The position numbers and the translations under genes are program-made. This document shows, one piece after another, positions 1-8,054 of a stretch of DNA of 22,694 nucleotides. The notes under the pieces were generated by a model. That model did no database searches and was not told the DNA's origin. It was given only the letters and a program-made list of their open reading frames with translations. This DNA is from Patescibacteria group bacterium UBA6023 (GTDB taxonomy: Bacteria; Patescibacteriota; Minisyncoccia; Phycocordibacterales; UBA6899), in the NCBI GenBank assembly GCA_002429425.1, contig DIZR01000058.1, positions 9,955 through 32,648 of the forward strand, read 5' to 3'. Within the stretch, counting starts at the first letter, position 1, and every line of letters starts with the position of its first letter.

Positions 1-1
1 A

Positions 2-673
2 AATGAAAATTTTATTACCGACGAACAACTCCTTATTTTTCTTGATTACAAAGAGGCGGGAAAGTCTTTTCCTGATGCATTAGGACAAATCAGTACCAAG
101 ACACCCCTTACGCAGGAAGAAACTGACGCACTACGATCTCTGTGGGTCATGCATGCGGAGCTTTTACGTGAGGCACACAATATATCACCTAATAGGAACC
201 TCCTTTCGCAAATCATCGAGCAACAGCAAATAATTGAGTCACAAGATCCAATTGTCACAAAACAATCAATTGTAGGTTATAATGTGCGTAGAGTAGAAAG
301 TCAGTTTATTCATGGTAATTATAATATACATAGATTTATGCAAATAAATTGGAAGATCGTCGCACCAATAATAGTTCTCGTGATTGTTGTTGCGGCAGCA
401 ATGAGTATGGGAAGTAAGAAACCGGCGTCGCTCGCAGTTAATAATCAGCCGAGCTCTACCACCGTAGCGCCAGAAGGTGCAATGGTGGCGATGAAGACTG
501 CACCCGTAAAGCCGGTATCAGGGAATGTTGATGATCTCGTTGCATCGCTTACCCTTGAAGCGAATGGAGACAAAACATTACTCAGTGATAGTAGTACAGA
601 CATCGCATTGGTCACTGCGGATAGTCAATCAATTAATGATTTTAACACCACATACAATGAAACAACATTCTAA
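2..673 (+). CDS. Membrane-anchored anti-sigma-like protein, 5' end cut by window
   Basis: The reading frame is open from base 2, so the start lies outside the window; 223 residues are visible. About 110 hydrophilic residues are followed by one hydrophobic span (around bases 350-410, IVAPIIVLVIVVAAAMSMG) and a Ser/Thr/Val-rich tail. The N-terminus would be cytoplasmic and the tail outside. This layout fits the membrane proteins that follow ECF sigma factors in Patescibacteria, and a second such pair lies at 19896-21397. The last 17 bases overlap the next gene, indicating co-transcription. No domain is recognised with certainty, so the anti-sigma role is inferred from layout. A sigma gene just upstream of the window would support it. 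Confidence 0.6.
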   Translation, partial: NENFITDEQLLIFLDYKEAGKSFPDALGQISTKTPLTQEETDALRSLWVMHAELLREAHNISPNRNLLSQIIEQQQIIESQDPIVTKQSIVGYNVRRVESQFIHGNYNIHRFMQINWKIVAPIIVLVIVVAAAMSMGSKKPASLAVNNQPSSTTVAPEGAMVAMKTAPVKPVSGNVDDLVASLTLEANGDKTLLSDSSTDIALVTADSQSINDFNTTYNETTF

Positions 674-1421
674 GTCCAGGGTTGTCATCGCAGGAATGGT
701 GGGATTCTCTCTCATTCTGCCATTGTTTGCATTTGCACAAACGTCTACACCACGAGGAACGATGGGGGGGGAACGTGTTAATTTTTGTACAACAATTGAT
801 AAGATTTCTGCAAAGGTGGAGGGAGCTATGTCAGAGCGTGAAGCAAAGTATCAGTCGAAGCGTAATGAGAAAAAATTAAAAATTGATGAACGCATCGCAA
901 CGCGTGATGCAAGTCGTACCGCGCATCGTTCCGATTGGGATACGCAACGTGGGGAATGGCTTGCCAAACTTACTGCAAAAGCTTCAACTACAGAACAACA
1001 GGCTGCAGTAACAAAATTTATTTCCTCCATTGATGCTGCGGTTCTTGCTCGTAGAACAGTGGTCGATGCTGCAGTAAAGGATGTCAAATTGAGCATAGAA
1101 ACAGTGAACAGAAGTCGTCAAACTGCTGTCGATGCAATTCTTGCAACATTCAAGTCCGACAGAAGCATCGCGTTCGAAAAGGCGAAGGCTGACTGCGCAG
1201 CAAACGTTGCTCCCAAAACAGTTCGTGGAAGCTATGTTGCTGCAATGAAAGCCGCACGAGAGAATATGCAAAAAAGCGTGAAGGCACTTGAGGCTCGTAA
1301 GGATATATTGACGCCATTTATTGATATTCGGAAAGCAGCGGTTGAAAAAGCAGTTGCTGATTTTAAATCTGCGATAGAGAAGGCAAAAACAGAATTGAAG
1401 AGTGCGATGAAGTCAGCATAA
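657..1421 (+). CDS. Secreted helical coiled-coil protein, unknown function
   Basis: The 254-residue protein starts at the ATG at 657. That start gives a clean signal peptide (KSR, then VVIAGMVGFSLILPLFAFAQ) with likely cleavage near residue 27; the frame stays open further upstream, but that part overlaps the previous gene and reads less naturally. The mature part is almost entirely Ala/Lys/Glu/Arg-rich and predicted helical, with repeated runs such as AAVTKFISSIDAAV and KAVADFKSAIEKAK, so an extended coiled coil is likely. It has two cysteines in the mature part. It overlaps the anti-sigma-like gene by 17 bases and ends before a strong terminator, so the two form the end of one operon. Secreted helical proteins commonly accompany these sigma/anti-sigma pairs in Parcubacteria. 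The function is unknown. Confidence 0.75.
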   Translation: MKQHSKSRVVIAGMVGFSLILPLFAFAQTSTPRGTMGGERVNFCTTIDKISAKVEGAMSEREAKYQSKRNEKKLKIDERIATRDASRTAHRSDWDTQRGEWLAKLTAKASTTEQQAAVTKFISSIDAAVLARRTVVDAAVKDVKLSIETVNRSRQTAVDAILATFKSDRSIAFEKAKADCAANVAPKTVRGSYVAAMKAARENMQKSVKALEARKDILTPFIDIRKAAVEKAVADFKSAIEKAKTELKSAMKSA

Positions 1422-1442
1422 TTTATATCCTCAATTGTTTTT

Positions 1443-1470
1443 CAAAAATCCTCCATATGGAGGATTTTTG
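1443..1470 (+). terminator. Intrinsic terminator after the secreted coiled-coil gene
   Basis: A perfect 28-base palindrome (arm CAAAAATCCTCCAT) is centred at 1456-1457. Because the arms are A-rich then T-rich, it would work in both directions. It lies 22 bases after the stop codon. Confidence 0.85.
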
Positions 1471-1519
1471 TTTGTATAAAAATTAATTTTTTCGTAATCC
1501 ACAGGAAGGATATCCGTCA

Positions 1520-1528
1520 TGCTATACT
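1520..1528 (+). promoter_or_regulatory. Extended -10 promoter of the malic enzyme gene
   Basis: TGCTATACT is an extended -10 element (TG-N-TATAAT with one mismatch). It would start transcription near 1535, about 26 bases before the malic enzyme ATG. No convincing -35 box is visible. Confidence 0.5.
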
Positions 1529-1560
1529 ATCAATTGAAAAACATATTATATTGAACTTTC

Positions 1561-2730
1561 ATGAATTACGATAAAAAATCACTCGCACTCCACAAAAAAT
1601 ACCAAGGAAAAATTGAGGTTAATTCACTTTTTCCACTGAAGAATAAGGATGACCTATCAGTAGCATATACTCCAGGGGTTGCTGCCGTATGTCTTGCGAT
1701 CGCAAAAGATAAACGTCTTGCGCAATCGCATACGTTGAAAGGACGCACCGTAGCCATTGTTTCAGATGGTTCGGCCATTCTTGGGCTTGGAAATCTTGGA
1801 CCAGAAGCAGCACTTCCGGTCATGGAGGGGAAGGCAGCGTTGTTTAAGCATTTTGGTGGTGTGGATGCGTTTCCTATTGTGCTTGCGACACAGGACGTTC
1901 GAGAAATTATTTCCGCAATAAAAGCTTTTGCACCAACATTTGGTGGTATTAATCTTGAAGATATTTCTGCACCACGATGTTTTGAAATCGAAGAGCGATT
2001 GAAACGCGAGCTTGATATACCCGTTTTTCATGATGATCAGCATGGCACTGCAATTGTTGTTACCGCTGCGCTCCTTAACGCGCTCTCAGTGGTCGAAAAA
2101 GATATTCGTCGTGTGCGTATTGTTATTAATGGTGCCGGTGCGGCAGCTGTTGCCATTTATCACATGCTTATACGTGCGGGGGTAGGTCGTAGTAATGTCA
2201 TCATGCTCGATAGTAAAGGAATACTCCATGGAGAACGAGGAGGGATACGAGGATACAAGCAGACGATTGCACATGAGACAAATAGACAGGGGCGTAGCGG
2301 CGGTCTTGCTGTTGCGATCGTTGATGCGGATGTTTTTATTGGTACCTCGGTTGCCGATGTACTTACGATGAGTATGGTGGAAACGATGGCGGACAAATCA
2401 ATTGTCTTTGCAATGGCAAATCCAAATCCGGAAATTGCGTATGATCTTGCCAAAAAAACAAAGATTGCAGTATTTGGAACGGGGCGTTCTGATTATCCGA
2501 ACCAGATCAATAATCTCCTTGCGTTCCCTGGTGTTTTTCGAGGAGCACTTGATGCGCACGCGCGCGAAATCACTGAGGAAATGAAACTTGCCGCAGCATT
2601 AGCTATTGCGAAATTAGTGAGCAAGAAGGAGTTGAGCGCTACATATATTGTTCCAAAGCCATTTGATCCGCGAGTTGCCCGTGCGGTTGCCGCGGCAGTG
2701 CGTAAAGCGTGGAGAGACTCCTTGCGATAA
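1561..2730 (+). CDS. Malic enzyme (malate to pyruvate and CO2)
   Basis: The 389-residue protein is a short bacterial-type malic enzyme, oxidatively decarboxylating malate with NAD(P)+ in the cytosol. Visible signatures are the catalytic Tyr36 in AYTPGVA, Lys91 in LPVMEGKAALF, the metal-binding pair Glu133-Asp134 in GGINLEDISAP, FHDDQHGTA (156-164) with the third acidic ligand, the Rossmann loop GAGAAA (191-196), and near the C-terminus GRSDYPNQINN followed by FRGALD. Length matches the roughly 380-400-residue single-domain form, without the phosphotransacetylase domain of long MaeB. Cofactor preference cannot be settled from sequence alone. In an organism with reduced central metabolism this could supply pyruvate and reducing equivalents. 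It is monocistronic, with its own promoter and terminator. Confidence 0.95.
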   Translation: MNYDKKSLALHKKYQGKIEVNSLFPLKNKDDLSVAYTPGVAAVCLAIAKDKRLAQSHTLKGRTVAIVSDGSAILGLGNLGPEAALPVMEGKAALFKHFGGVDAFPIVLATQDVREIISAIKAFAPTFGGINLEDISAPRCFEIEERLKRELDIPVFHDDQHGTAIVVTAALLNALSVVEKDIRRVRIVINGAGAAAVAIYHMLIRAGVGRSNVIMLDSKGILHGERGGIRGYKQTIAHETNRQGRSGGLAVAIVDADVFIGTSVADVLTMSMVETMADKSIVFAMANPNPEIAYDLAKKTKIAVFGTGRSDYPNQINNLLAFPGVFRGALDAHAREITEEMKLAAALAIAKLVSKKELSATYIVPKPFDPRVARAVAAAVRKAWRDSLR

Positions 2731-2745
2731 TTATTGAATTAAAAT

Positions 2746-2770
2746 AAAACCGCTATCGCTGGCGGTTTTT
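2746..2770 (+). terminator. Bidirectional terminator between convergent genes
   Basis: An 8-bp stem AAAACCGC/GCGGTTTT with an 8-base loop is followed by T residues. A-runs on the other flank let it also serve the converging gene that ends at 2772. Confidence 0.85.
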
Positions 2771-2771
2771 A

Positions 2772-3131
2772 TTAATTGAAATGCTTTTTTTTGTATTCTG
2801 CAATAGCAGAAGGATTAAATAGTGCGGCAATCATGTTTGTTTTTTGAATGAGTAACGCCCTGACTCCCGTAACATTCATGTTGATACTTTCGAGGAAGTG
2901 TTGAATTTCATGTTCTTCTTCGAAAAGATAAGGAACAGAAAGACTCCGCTCGTTACAACAAAATACCTGCATACTCCGACCAAGGATCTTTGTTTCCGAT
3001 TCGATGGTGTAATTTCCTTCTGCATAGAACACTCCACAAGTGGGGCAGTGATATCCACGTCGCATCGTACCGTTACTTGTACCATGATAAAGTGCGATAA
3101 ATCGCATACCTTCAAGTTTGATATCCATCAT
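2772..3131 (-). CDS. Small cytoplasmic protein with CPxCG zinc-ribbon-like motif, unknown
   Basis: The frame extends to an ATG at 3200, but the ATG at 3131, or the adjacent one at 3128, sits just after AGGAGAG and is preferred. This gives 119 residues beginning MMDIKLEGM. A CPTCG motif and a later CCNE pair could make a zinc knuckle. An LFEEEHEIQHFLE segment is predicted helical. There is no signal peptide or membrane span. The gene is divergent from the Fur-family regulator, about 120 bases away, so it could share the dyad-containing control region at 3220-3232. I do not recognise the family. Confidence 0.6.
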   Translation of the reverse strand: MMDIKLEGMRFIALYHGTSNGTMRRGYHCPTCGVFYAEGNYTIESETKILGRSMQVFCCNERSLSVPYLFEEEHEIQHFLESINMNVTGVRALLIQKTNMIAALFNPSAIAEYKKKHFN

Positions 3132-3219
3132 GCTCTCCTGTAACAATCCTCTTTTCTTTATACGCCAATAAAATAAATCGTCAATGGTAGCAATCCGCAT
3201 CTGTGAGTAAATTCTATTT

Positions 3220-3232
3220 GCAATACTATTGC
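3220..3232. promoter_or_regulatory. 6-1-6 dyad, candidate Fur/Zur operator
   Basis: GCAATA-C-TATTGC is a perfect inverted repeat with 6-1-6 spacing, the geometry typical of Fur-family boxes. It lies just upstream of the -10 box of the Fur-family gene, in the shared region with the divergent gene. It is the most likely autoregulatory site; no binding evidence is available. Confidence 0.45.
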
Positions 3233-3240
3233 GTTTAGGA

Positions 3241-3246
3241 TATATT
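3241..3246 (+). promoter_or_regulatory. -10 box of leaderless fur-like gene
   Basis: TATATT ends 6 bases before the ATG at 3253, so transcription would begin at or beside the start codon. No Shine-Dalgarno is present. Confidence 0.55.
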
Positions 3247-3252
3247 TATTTT

Positions 3253-3690
3253 ATGAAGCAACTATCAGTGGGCATAAAAGCAAGGCATGCTGAGTTACTT
3301 CGTGGATCGGGGTTAAAGGTAACGTCCCAACGTCTGGCATTACTCAGGGTTCTCTCAGCAGAAGGAAGTCCGCTTACGGTGTCACAGATAGCAGTGAAGA
3401 TTAAGGAGGTGAATCAAATAACCATTTATCGTGCGCTTGAAGCAATGGTATCTCGGAGCTTGGTTCGTAAGGTGGATACTTTGAACGCATATACACATTA
3501 CGAACTTGTGGCGACTCGGAAACATCATCATCACGCGATATGCATTGTATGTGGAAAAATCGAGGATGTAGACCTGTGTTTACCCAAAACGCTTGAGAAC
3601 AATGTATTAAAGAGTTTAAAAAATTTCACATTGATTACCGGTCATTCATTAGAATTTATTGGAAAGTGTACTGCCTGTATGCGTAAATAA
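3253..3690 (+). CDS. Fur-family metal-responsive repressor (Zur-like)
   Basis: The 145-residue protein has a winged-helix domain (about 12-85, with LKVTSQRLALLRVL and recognition helix TIYRALEAMV) and a dimerisation domain with two structural zinc CxxC pairs, Cys97/Cys100 and Cys139/Cys142. The HHHH cluster at 91-94 belongs to the regulatory metal site. Fur-family members sense Fe, Zn, Mn or peroxide. The ZIP transporter begins only 10 bases downstream, which favours zinc sensing, though iron or manganese remain possible. The ATG at 3253 is chosen over a TTG at 3229 because a -10 box sits 6 bases before it and it gives a normal N-terminus. The dyad at 3220-3232 suggests autoregulation. Confidence 0.9.
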   Translation: MKQLSVGIKARHAELLRGSGLKVTSQRLALLRVLSAEGSPLTVSQIAVKIKEVNQITIYRALEAMVSRSLVRKVDTLNAYTHYELVATRKHHHHAICIVCGKIEDVDLCLPKTLENNVLKSLKNFTLITGHSLEFIGKCTACMRK

Positions 3691-3700
3691 TTATATTATC

Positions 3701-4432
3701 ATGGTCATACTTATTGCATTTGCAACCTTTATTTCAACACTTGTCGGTGGACTTTTTGCGTTACGATTTAAAGATAAGCTTCATCTCGTGCTTGGATTTA
3801 GTGCGGGTGCACTTATTAGCGTTGCTTTTTTTGATCTGTTGCCCGAAGCGATAAATTTGGCGACAGGATTTTATTCACCCACAACGATCATTCAATTCAC
3901 TGCAGTTGGTTTTCTGAGTTATCTTGTACTTGATAGACTTATTTTTTTTCATGCACATCATGAAGACGTATCACATGATCATGTAAGCGATATCCACGAG
4001 CACAGCAGTGAGCTTGGTGCGGGAAGTCTCGCGATACATAGTTTTTTTGATGGTGTTGCGATCGGACTTGGATTTCAAGTTTCCTCCGCGGTTGGTGCAG
4101 TAATGGCCGTTGCTGTTCTCGTTCATGATTTTTCTGACGGTATAAATACGGTCAATCTTATATTACGAAATGATGGTGGCCGACGTTCCGCACTGAAGTG
4201 GCTGTTGCTTGACGCATTTACCCCAATACTCGGAGTACTCTCGACGCTACTTTTTACACTTTCGGAACATGTGCTTGCGATTATTCTCAGTATATTTGCA
4301 GGATTTTTCCTCTATATCAGCGCAACAGATCTTATTCCTGAAAGTCATCACGCGCACCCAAAGCTTATCACTACAGTGATGACGCTTTTGGGTGTCTTTG
4401 TACTTTACGCTGCAATTCAATTTGCTGCATGA
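3701..4432 (+). CDS. ZIP-family divalent metal transporter
   Basis: The 243-residue integral membrane protein has about eight hydrophobic spans. It imports Zn2+ or related divalent cations across the cytoplasmic membrane. Diagnostic ZIP motifs are HSFFDGVAIG (113-122) in TM4 and HDFSDG (142-147) in TM5, whose His and Asp residues line the binuclear metal site. Between TM3 and TM4 there is a His-rich loop (HAHHEDVSHDHVSDIHEH, 84-101), a family hallmark for metal sensing or capture. The start at 3701 leaves a 10-base gap from the regulator and fits an operon. The pair reads as regulator plus importer. Zinc is the most likely substrate, but iron or manganese cannot be excluded. Confidence 0.93.
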   Translation: MVILIAFATFISTLVGGLFALRFKDKLHLVLGFSAGALISVAFFDLLPEAINLATGFYSPTTIIQFTAVGFLSYLVLDRLIFFHAHHEDVSHDHVSDIHEHSSELGAGSLAIHSFFDGVAIGLGFQVSSAVGAVMAVAVLVHDFSDGINTVNLILRNDGGRRSALKWLLLDAFTPILGVLSTLLFTLSEHVLAIILSIFAGFFLYISATDLIPESHHAHPKLITTVMTLLGVFVLYAAIQFAA

Positions 4433-4454
4433 TGTGAGCATTGAGCACTTTTTG

Positions 4455-4463
4455 TGTTATTAT
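4455..4463 (+). promoter_or_regulatory. Extended -10 promoter of sppA-like gene
   Basis: TGTTATTAT is an extended -10 ending 7 bases before the ATG at 4471, implying a leaderless transcript. Confidence 0.55.
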
Positions 4464-4470
4464 TCTTCCC

Positions 4471-5352
4471 ATGGAAACAGTTTCACCTATCCCGACACCC
4501 CCAGCTCCACACAAAGAATATGTGGGGAGGTGCAAACAGTATGTTGCCGTTTTTGTGAGTACGCTTATGAAGACGCTTGCGGTGGGAGTAGGTATTCTTA
4601 TTATTATTCTTGGTGTGAGCATCACAACGCTTGCTACACAAAAAAATGAATGTAATGTTTCAGTGCGTACGTTGCATGGCGATCTAGTGACATATTCTCA
4701 TGGTGGAGATGAAACTGATTCAGGAGCACTCGTGCGTGGATTGGTTCAAGATGAGAATGATAAAAATATCAAAGCGGTTGTGCTTGATATTGACTCACCA
4801 GGAGGTTATCCTGTTGCAGGAGAGGAGGTTGCGAATCAACTTTCGCGACTCTCAAAACCGAATGTTGCCGTAATTCGTAGTGTTGGAGCATCTGCGGCAT
4901 ACTGGGCAGCTACAGGTGCAGACCAGATTTTTGCATCACAAAGTTCAGACGTAGGAAGTATTGGTGTCATTGTTTCATTTCCTGATCAATCAGAGAAAAA
5001 TAAGCGCGATGGCATAGCGTATAATGAGATTACTTCCGGAAAGTTCAAAAATCTTGGAACACCCAATCGTCCAATTACCACAGAAGAAAAAACACTTATT
5101 GAAAGAGATATTAATGAAATATTCGAGCAGTTTGTTGCTACTGTCGCAACGGCGCGTCATCTTGATATTGAAAAAGTTCGTGCGCTGGCGGACGGTTCCA
5201 CTATGACGGGGAAGCGCGCAAAAAAGGAAGGTCTTATTGATGCAATTGGAGGTCTTGAAGATGCAAGAGTATATCTAAAAGGGAAGATGGGCGAAGAGCC
5301 GGTATTTTGTACACCTGATAGTCAGCAATTTTTTCAATCGCCTGTATTTTAA
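4471..5352 (+). CDS. sppA: Signal peptide peptidase SppA-like serine protease (S49)
   Basis: The 293-residue protein has one N-terminal membrane span (about 31-56) and an extracytoplasmic S49 protease domain. Family features are DSPGG (108-112), the nucleophile Ser141 in VGASAAYW, a GSIGV segment (162-166), and the general-base lysine in SGKFK (Lys193 by the SG-x-x-K pattern). SppA degrades cleaved signal peptides and membrane-protein remnants by a Ser-Lys dyad. Length matches the short Gram-positive-type SppA rather than the duplicated E. coli form. The ATG at 4471 is preferred over a TTG at 4441 because an extended -10 lies immediately before it. The abundance of secreted proteins in the window fits a need for this activity. 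Confidence 0.93.
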   Translation: METVSPIPTPPAPHKEYVGRCKQYVAVFVSTLMKTLAVGVGILIIILGVSITTLATQKNECNVSVRTLHGDLVTYSHGGDETDSGALVRGLVQDENDKNIKAVVLDIDSPGGYPVAGEEVANQLSRLSKPNVAVIRSVGASAAYWAATGADQIFASQSSDVGSIGVIVSFPDQSEKNKRDGIAYNEITSGKFKNLGTPNRPITTEEKTLIERDINEIFEQFVATVATARHLDIEKVRALADGSTMTGKRAKKEGLIDAIGGLEDARVYLKGKMGEEPVFCTPDSQQFFQSPVF

Positions 5353-5396
5353 TTAAGTAATGATTAGTTTTGCATAATACCTTGCTTGAGTAATAA

Positions 5397-5423
5397 AAAA
5401 CACCGACCATGACGGGTCGGTGT
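5397..5423 (-). terminator. Terminator of the Asn-rich secreted protein gene
   Basis: A 9-bp stem (ACACCGACC/GGTCGGTGT) is followed on the minus strand by a run of six T. It lies 20 bases after the minus-strand stop. The plus-strand side lacks a T run, so it mainly serves the minus-strand unit. Confidence 0.85.
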
Positions 5424-5442
5424 ATAAGGGGTCCAAAATTTC

Positions 5443-6897
5443 TTATTTAAGAGGAACTATTGCAAGTGCATCCATGAAAGCACCAAGATCAATAGATGCT
5501 GCACCATCGGGAATATCACCTCCGGCAACAACTGCGAATGTTGCACCAATTTGCGCTGCGGGAAATGTCCGGCCAGTATTACTCGATAAATTCCCGCCAA
5601 TTGTTGTGAGAAAGGTATTCAGTAAACCACTGAATCCTGGTGCGAGACCAAATCCACGTGCTGTTGCATCGGCACCCATATTAACGGAGACTGAATATGC
5701 GGGAATAAGTACCAATTTTACGTCGGCATAACCCCGCATTTTGTCGCGTGCAAAGATTCCCGCATTATTGACGATTGTCTGGAACGCAACATCACTTGCG
5801 TCGCTTGTGTATGCTTCGACTTGAAGCAACCCAAGACACATGCATTTGAATTTTCCTGCAGGTAATTGTTCTGGAGTCATCACCACACTGACGCGTGGTG
5901 CCAAGTCAGGTTTTTTGAACGTAGCATAGTTCGAATGCGGAGTGAATATCACACGAGTTTTACCTGACGCTCCATCGCCACGAATTTCAGAAACATCGGT
6001 CTCGTCGAATGTCGGAGGACATTGTTTGAGGAATTCGATGGCGAAACGTACTGCTGCTGCATTTGCTGGTTCTCCTTTGTTAAAGAAAAGTGCTGGCGCT
6101 TCTGTTTGTACGCTTGGAATTGGTGCTGCTGGTGGGAGTGGTTTTGGGTTACTGATGTTCAGAATTGGACTTCCGACGTTTGAGAGTGTGTTCGATTGCC
6201 TTGCATCACCACCGGTCGCAGTTTGTGATTGACCTTGTCCCTGTTTTTGCGACTGGCTTTGTTGCTGTTCTGCACTTGTTTTAACTGCACCAGTTGTTAT
6301 TTGGTTATTGATATCACCCTGCTTTACGGTGTTGTTCAGTACTTGATCACCGACTTTGACATTTGCAGTACCAGTCGCAGTTGTTGTACCGCCTTGGACA
6401 TTGTTGATAGTCTTCGAATTATCGATAATCGATTGATTCTGCGCACCACCGTTCAATGTGTTGGAATTTGTGTTGTTACCTCCCGTCGCATTGATACCAA
6501 TCTGGTTAAGATTAGTATTGTTGCTTTGGACACCGACTTCAGTTTTTTGACTGCCATTGTTATTGAACACACCGCTATTCGTGCCGGTCACACTTCCTTG
6601 GACGTTTCCATTTAATGTATTGGAACCATTCAGTGTTGCATTTCCCGTATTTTGAAGCGACGCATTACCACCGGTCGCTGATGAATTTCCACCATTTATA
6701 ACGGGGGAAATAATTGGACTCGCCGTTGCTGCTGCTTCTGAATTTGCACCAGACGTACTTGTTGATGGAGCATTAACGGTAATGCTTGGCATCGAGGGTG
6801 GCGTGTGATGATCATCACCTTCATGCGCGAACGCATTAGTGGTGATCGTTGCGAAAAGCACAAGTGCGAGTATCTTCGTACGGGTTTGCTGTCGCAT
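5443..6897 (-). CDS. Large secreted protein: Asn/Gly/Thr-rich repeat region plus C-terminal domain
   Basis: The 484-residue protein begins with a signal peptide (RTKILALVLFATITTNAFA) then a His/Asp patch (HEGDDHH). Residues about 45-235 are low-complexity, rich in Asn, Gly, Thr, Ser and Gln. A recurring unit ATGG[N/D]xxxxNT appears three times (SATGGNASLQNT, NATGGNNTNSNT, TATGGDARQSNT), with a Gln-rich tract (QQQSQSQKQGQGQSQ) before the third. A Pro-rich linker leads to a globular domain (about 265-484) containing QCPPTFDE and CMC. The start has AAGGAG 9 bases upstream. It follows the LysM gene by 61 bases on the same strand. Asn-rich repeats suggest a beta-structured surface fibre or adhesin, but I do not recognise the family. 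Confidence 0.85.
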   Translation of the reverse strand: MRQQTRTKILALVLFATITTNAFAHEGDDHHTPPSMPSITVNAPSTSTSGANSEAAATASPIISPVINGGNSSATGGNASLQNTGNATLNGSNTLNGNVQGSVTGTNSGVFNNNGSQKTEVGVQSNNTNLNQIGINATGGNNTNSNTLNGGAQNQSIIDNSKTINNVQGGTTTATGTANVKVGDQVLNNTVKQGDINNQITTGAVKTSAEQQQSQSQKQGQGQSQTATGGDARQSNTLSNVGSPILNISNPKPLPPAAPIPSVQTEAPALFFNKGEPANAAAVRFAIEFLKQCPPTFDETDVSEIRGDGASGKTRVIFTPHSNYATFKKPDLAPRVSVVMTPEQLPAGKFKCMCLGLLQVEAYTSDASDVAFQTIVNNAGIFARDKMRGYADVKLVLIPAYSVSVNMGADATARGFGLAPGFSGLLNTFLTTIGGNLSSNTGRTFPAAQIGATFAVVAGGDIPDGAASIDLGAFMDALAIVPLK

Positions 6898-6958
6898 ATT
6901 GGAGTACTCCTTGGTAACAGTGGAAGAAAAAGTAGAACAAGTAGAACATCTTATTTAT

Positions 6959-7807
6959 TCACATTGCTGAATGTATCTGGCTCCTCTTTTTTAGTGGTTC
7001 AAAGGTTGCAAGGACGATAAAGTCCGGGCAGGTGATGCAAACTTGTTCAGGGATGTTATTCGGAGTTGGCTCCAGTGCTATTGGTGGGTCTGTACCCGCA
7101 ATTCGATTGTCTGGAATTTTTGCATTTTCTGCCGGAATAATTACAATTTGCAGTGGTACTTTACTTGTTGTCTTTGACCAATTTCCGCACACGAGCGGAT
7201 AGATGAGAGCATAACGCGTTCCATCATGAATTACTGAATATTCGCGAGCGGGTTCAGTGTGACCTGACCCCCAGCTTGCAACAATATTTTCCTTGAGAAT
7301 ACGTTTTCCAAAATACATTGCATCAAAGTGCATCCCACGTGAAATTTTTATCATCGTGAAATCATGATTTTTTACTTTAGTGACGAGTGCCCTTGCAACA
7401 ATATCTGGAAATCCTAATCCGTGCACCGATGATACAAGTGTGCATTTAATACAATGCGCCCGTCCAGGATTTTTCCATAAAAATGGAGTATTTGTTCCTG
7501 TGTGTGCCGAGGTAATTTTCCTTATTATGTGCATTTGATTCTTCCGCACATGTCTATTTCTCAGCTTTTTCGTATCAGGAAGAAGAAGTACCTCATTCGA
7601 TTGAATGAGGTTTTCGTTTTTGATTCGATTAAGTTTCTTGAGTATTGGCCATGTTGTATTGAAGCGCACTGCAATGTCTGAAAGTGTATCACCATGCACT
7701 ACGACGTAAGTCAGTTCCGTAGTTCTTATTCCTGTTGCTTGGGCTATGTTAATCCAAGCGAATAGCATCATCATCACGATGAACAATCGATGGAAAAGAT
7801 GCTTCAC
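6959..7807 (-). CDS. Secreted LysM-domain protein
   Basis: The 282-residue protein starts with GTG at 7807, six bases after AGGAG. A signal peptide (LFHRLFIVMMMLFAWINIAQA) is followed by one LysM module (about 33-77: YVVVHGDTLSDIAVRFNTTW, ending in VLLLPD), which binds the GlcNAc backbone of peptidoglycan. The remaining 200 residues have no domain I recognise. They contain two CxxC pairs, CIKC near residue 121 and CITC near residue 260, which could form disulfides or bind metal. It probably docks on the cell wall. The gene leads a minus-strand unit that continues into the Asn-rich secreted protein, so the two may act together at the surface. Confidence 0.88.
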   Translation of the reverse strand: MKHLFHRLFIVMMMLFAWINIAQATGIRTTELTYVVVHGDTLSDIAVRFNTTWPILKKLNRIKNENLIQSNEVLLLPDTKKLRNRHVRKNQMHIIRKITSAHTGTNTPFLWKNPGRAHCIKCTLVSSVHGLGFPDIVARALVTKVKNHDFTMIKISRGMHFDAMYFGKRILKENIVASWGSGHTEPAREYSVIHDGTRYALIYPLVCGNWSKTTSKVPLQIVIIPAENAKIPDNRIAGTDPPIALEPTPNNIPEQVCITCPDFIVLATFEPLKKRSQIHSAM

Positions 7808-8054
7808 GAGGCTCTCCTATTGAAATTTTGGATGGAAAAGTACAGAGAAAATAAAAAGTAAGACCCATAAGGATCCTACGTGTATTTCGATATTTCTTTG
7901 TTGAATTTAATCTATTTTCTACAGAATGTCAAGTATCCCCAATAATTTAGCGTGTATTGGGTTCATAAAATCAGACACAGCGATTAAATCGTTGACATTT
8001 CCCTGATATGGGGCATCCTAAGAAGAGGTGGTTCATTGATTGATAGGAGGTCAT
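7808..8054. other. Divergent intergenic control region
   Basis: This 247-base gap separates the LysM gene and the M48 protease gene. It holds a hairpin-forming repeat CCCAATA/TATTGGG (7938-7961), a TTGACA (7992-7997) that could be the -35 of the M48 gene with a weak -10 near 8014-8019, and the AGGAGG ribosome binding site (8045-8050). No coding sequence is seen. Confidence 0.5.

Noticed and set aside
657..5352. Alternative genetic code (TGA as glycine) as in Gracilibacteria
   Set aside because: TGA ends several genes cleanly (for example the ZIP gene at 4432) and no gene needs TGA readthrough.
6229..6615. Plus-strand frame opposite the Asn-rich secreted protein gene
   Set aside because: It is a mirror of the low-complexity coding region, without a start signal or protein-like composition.
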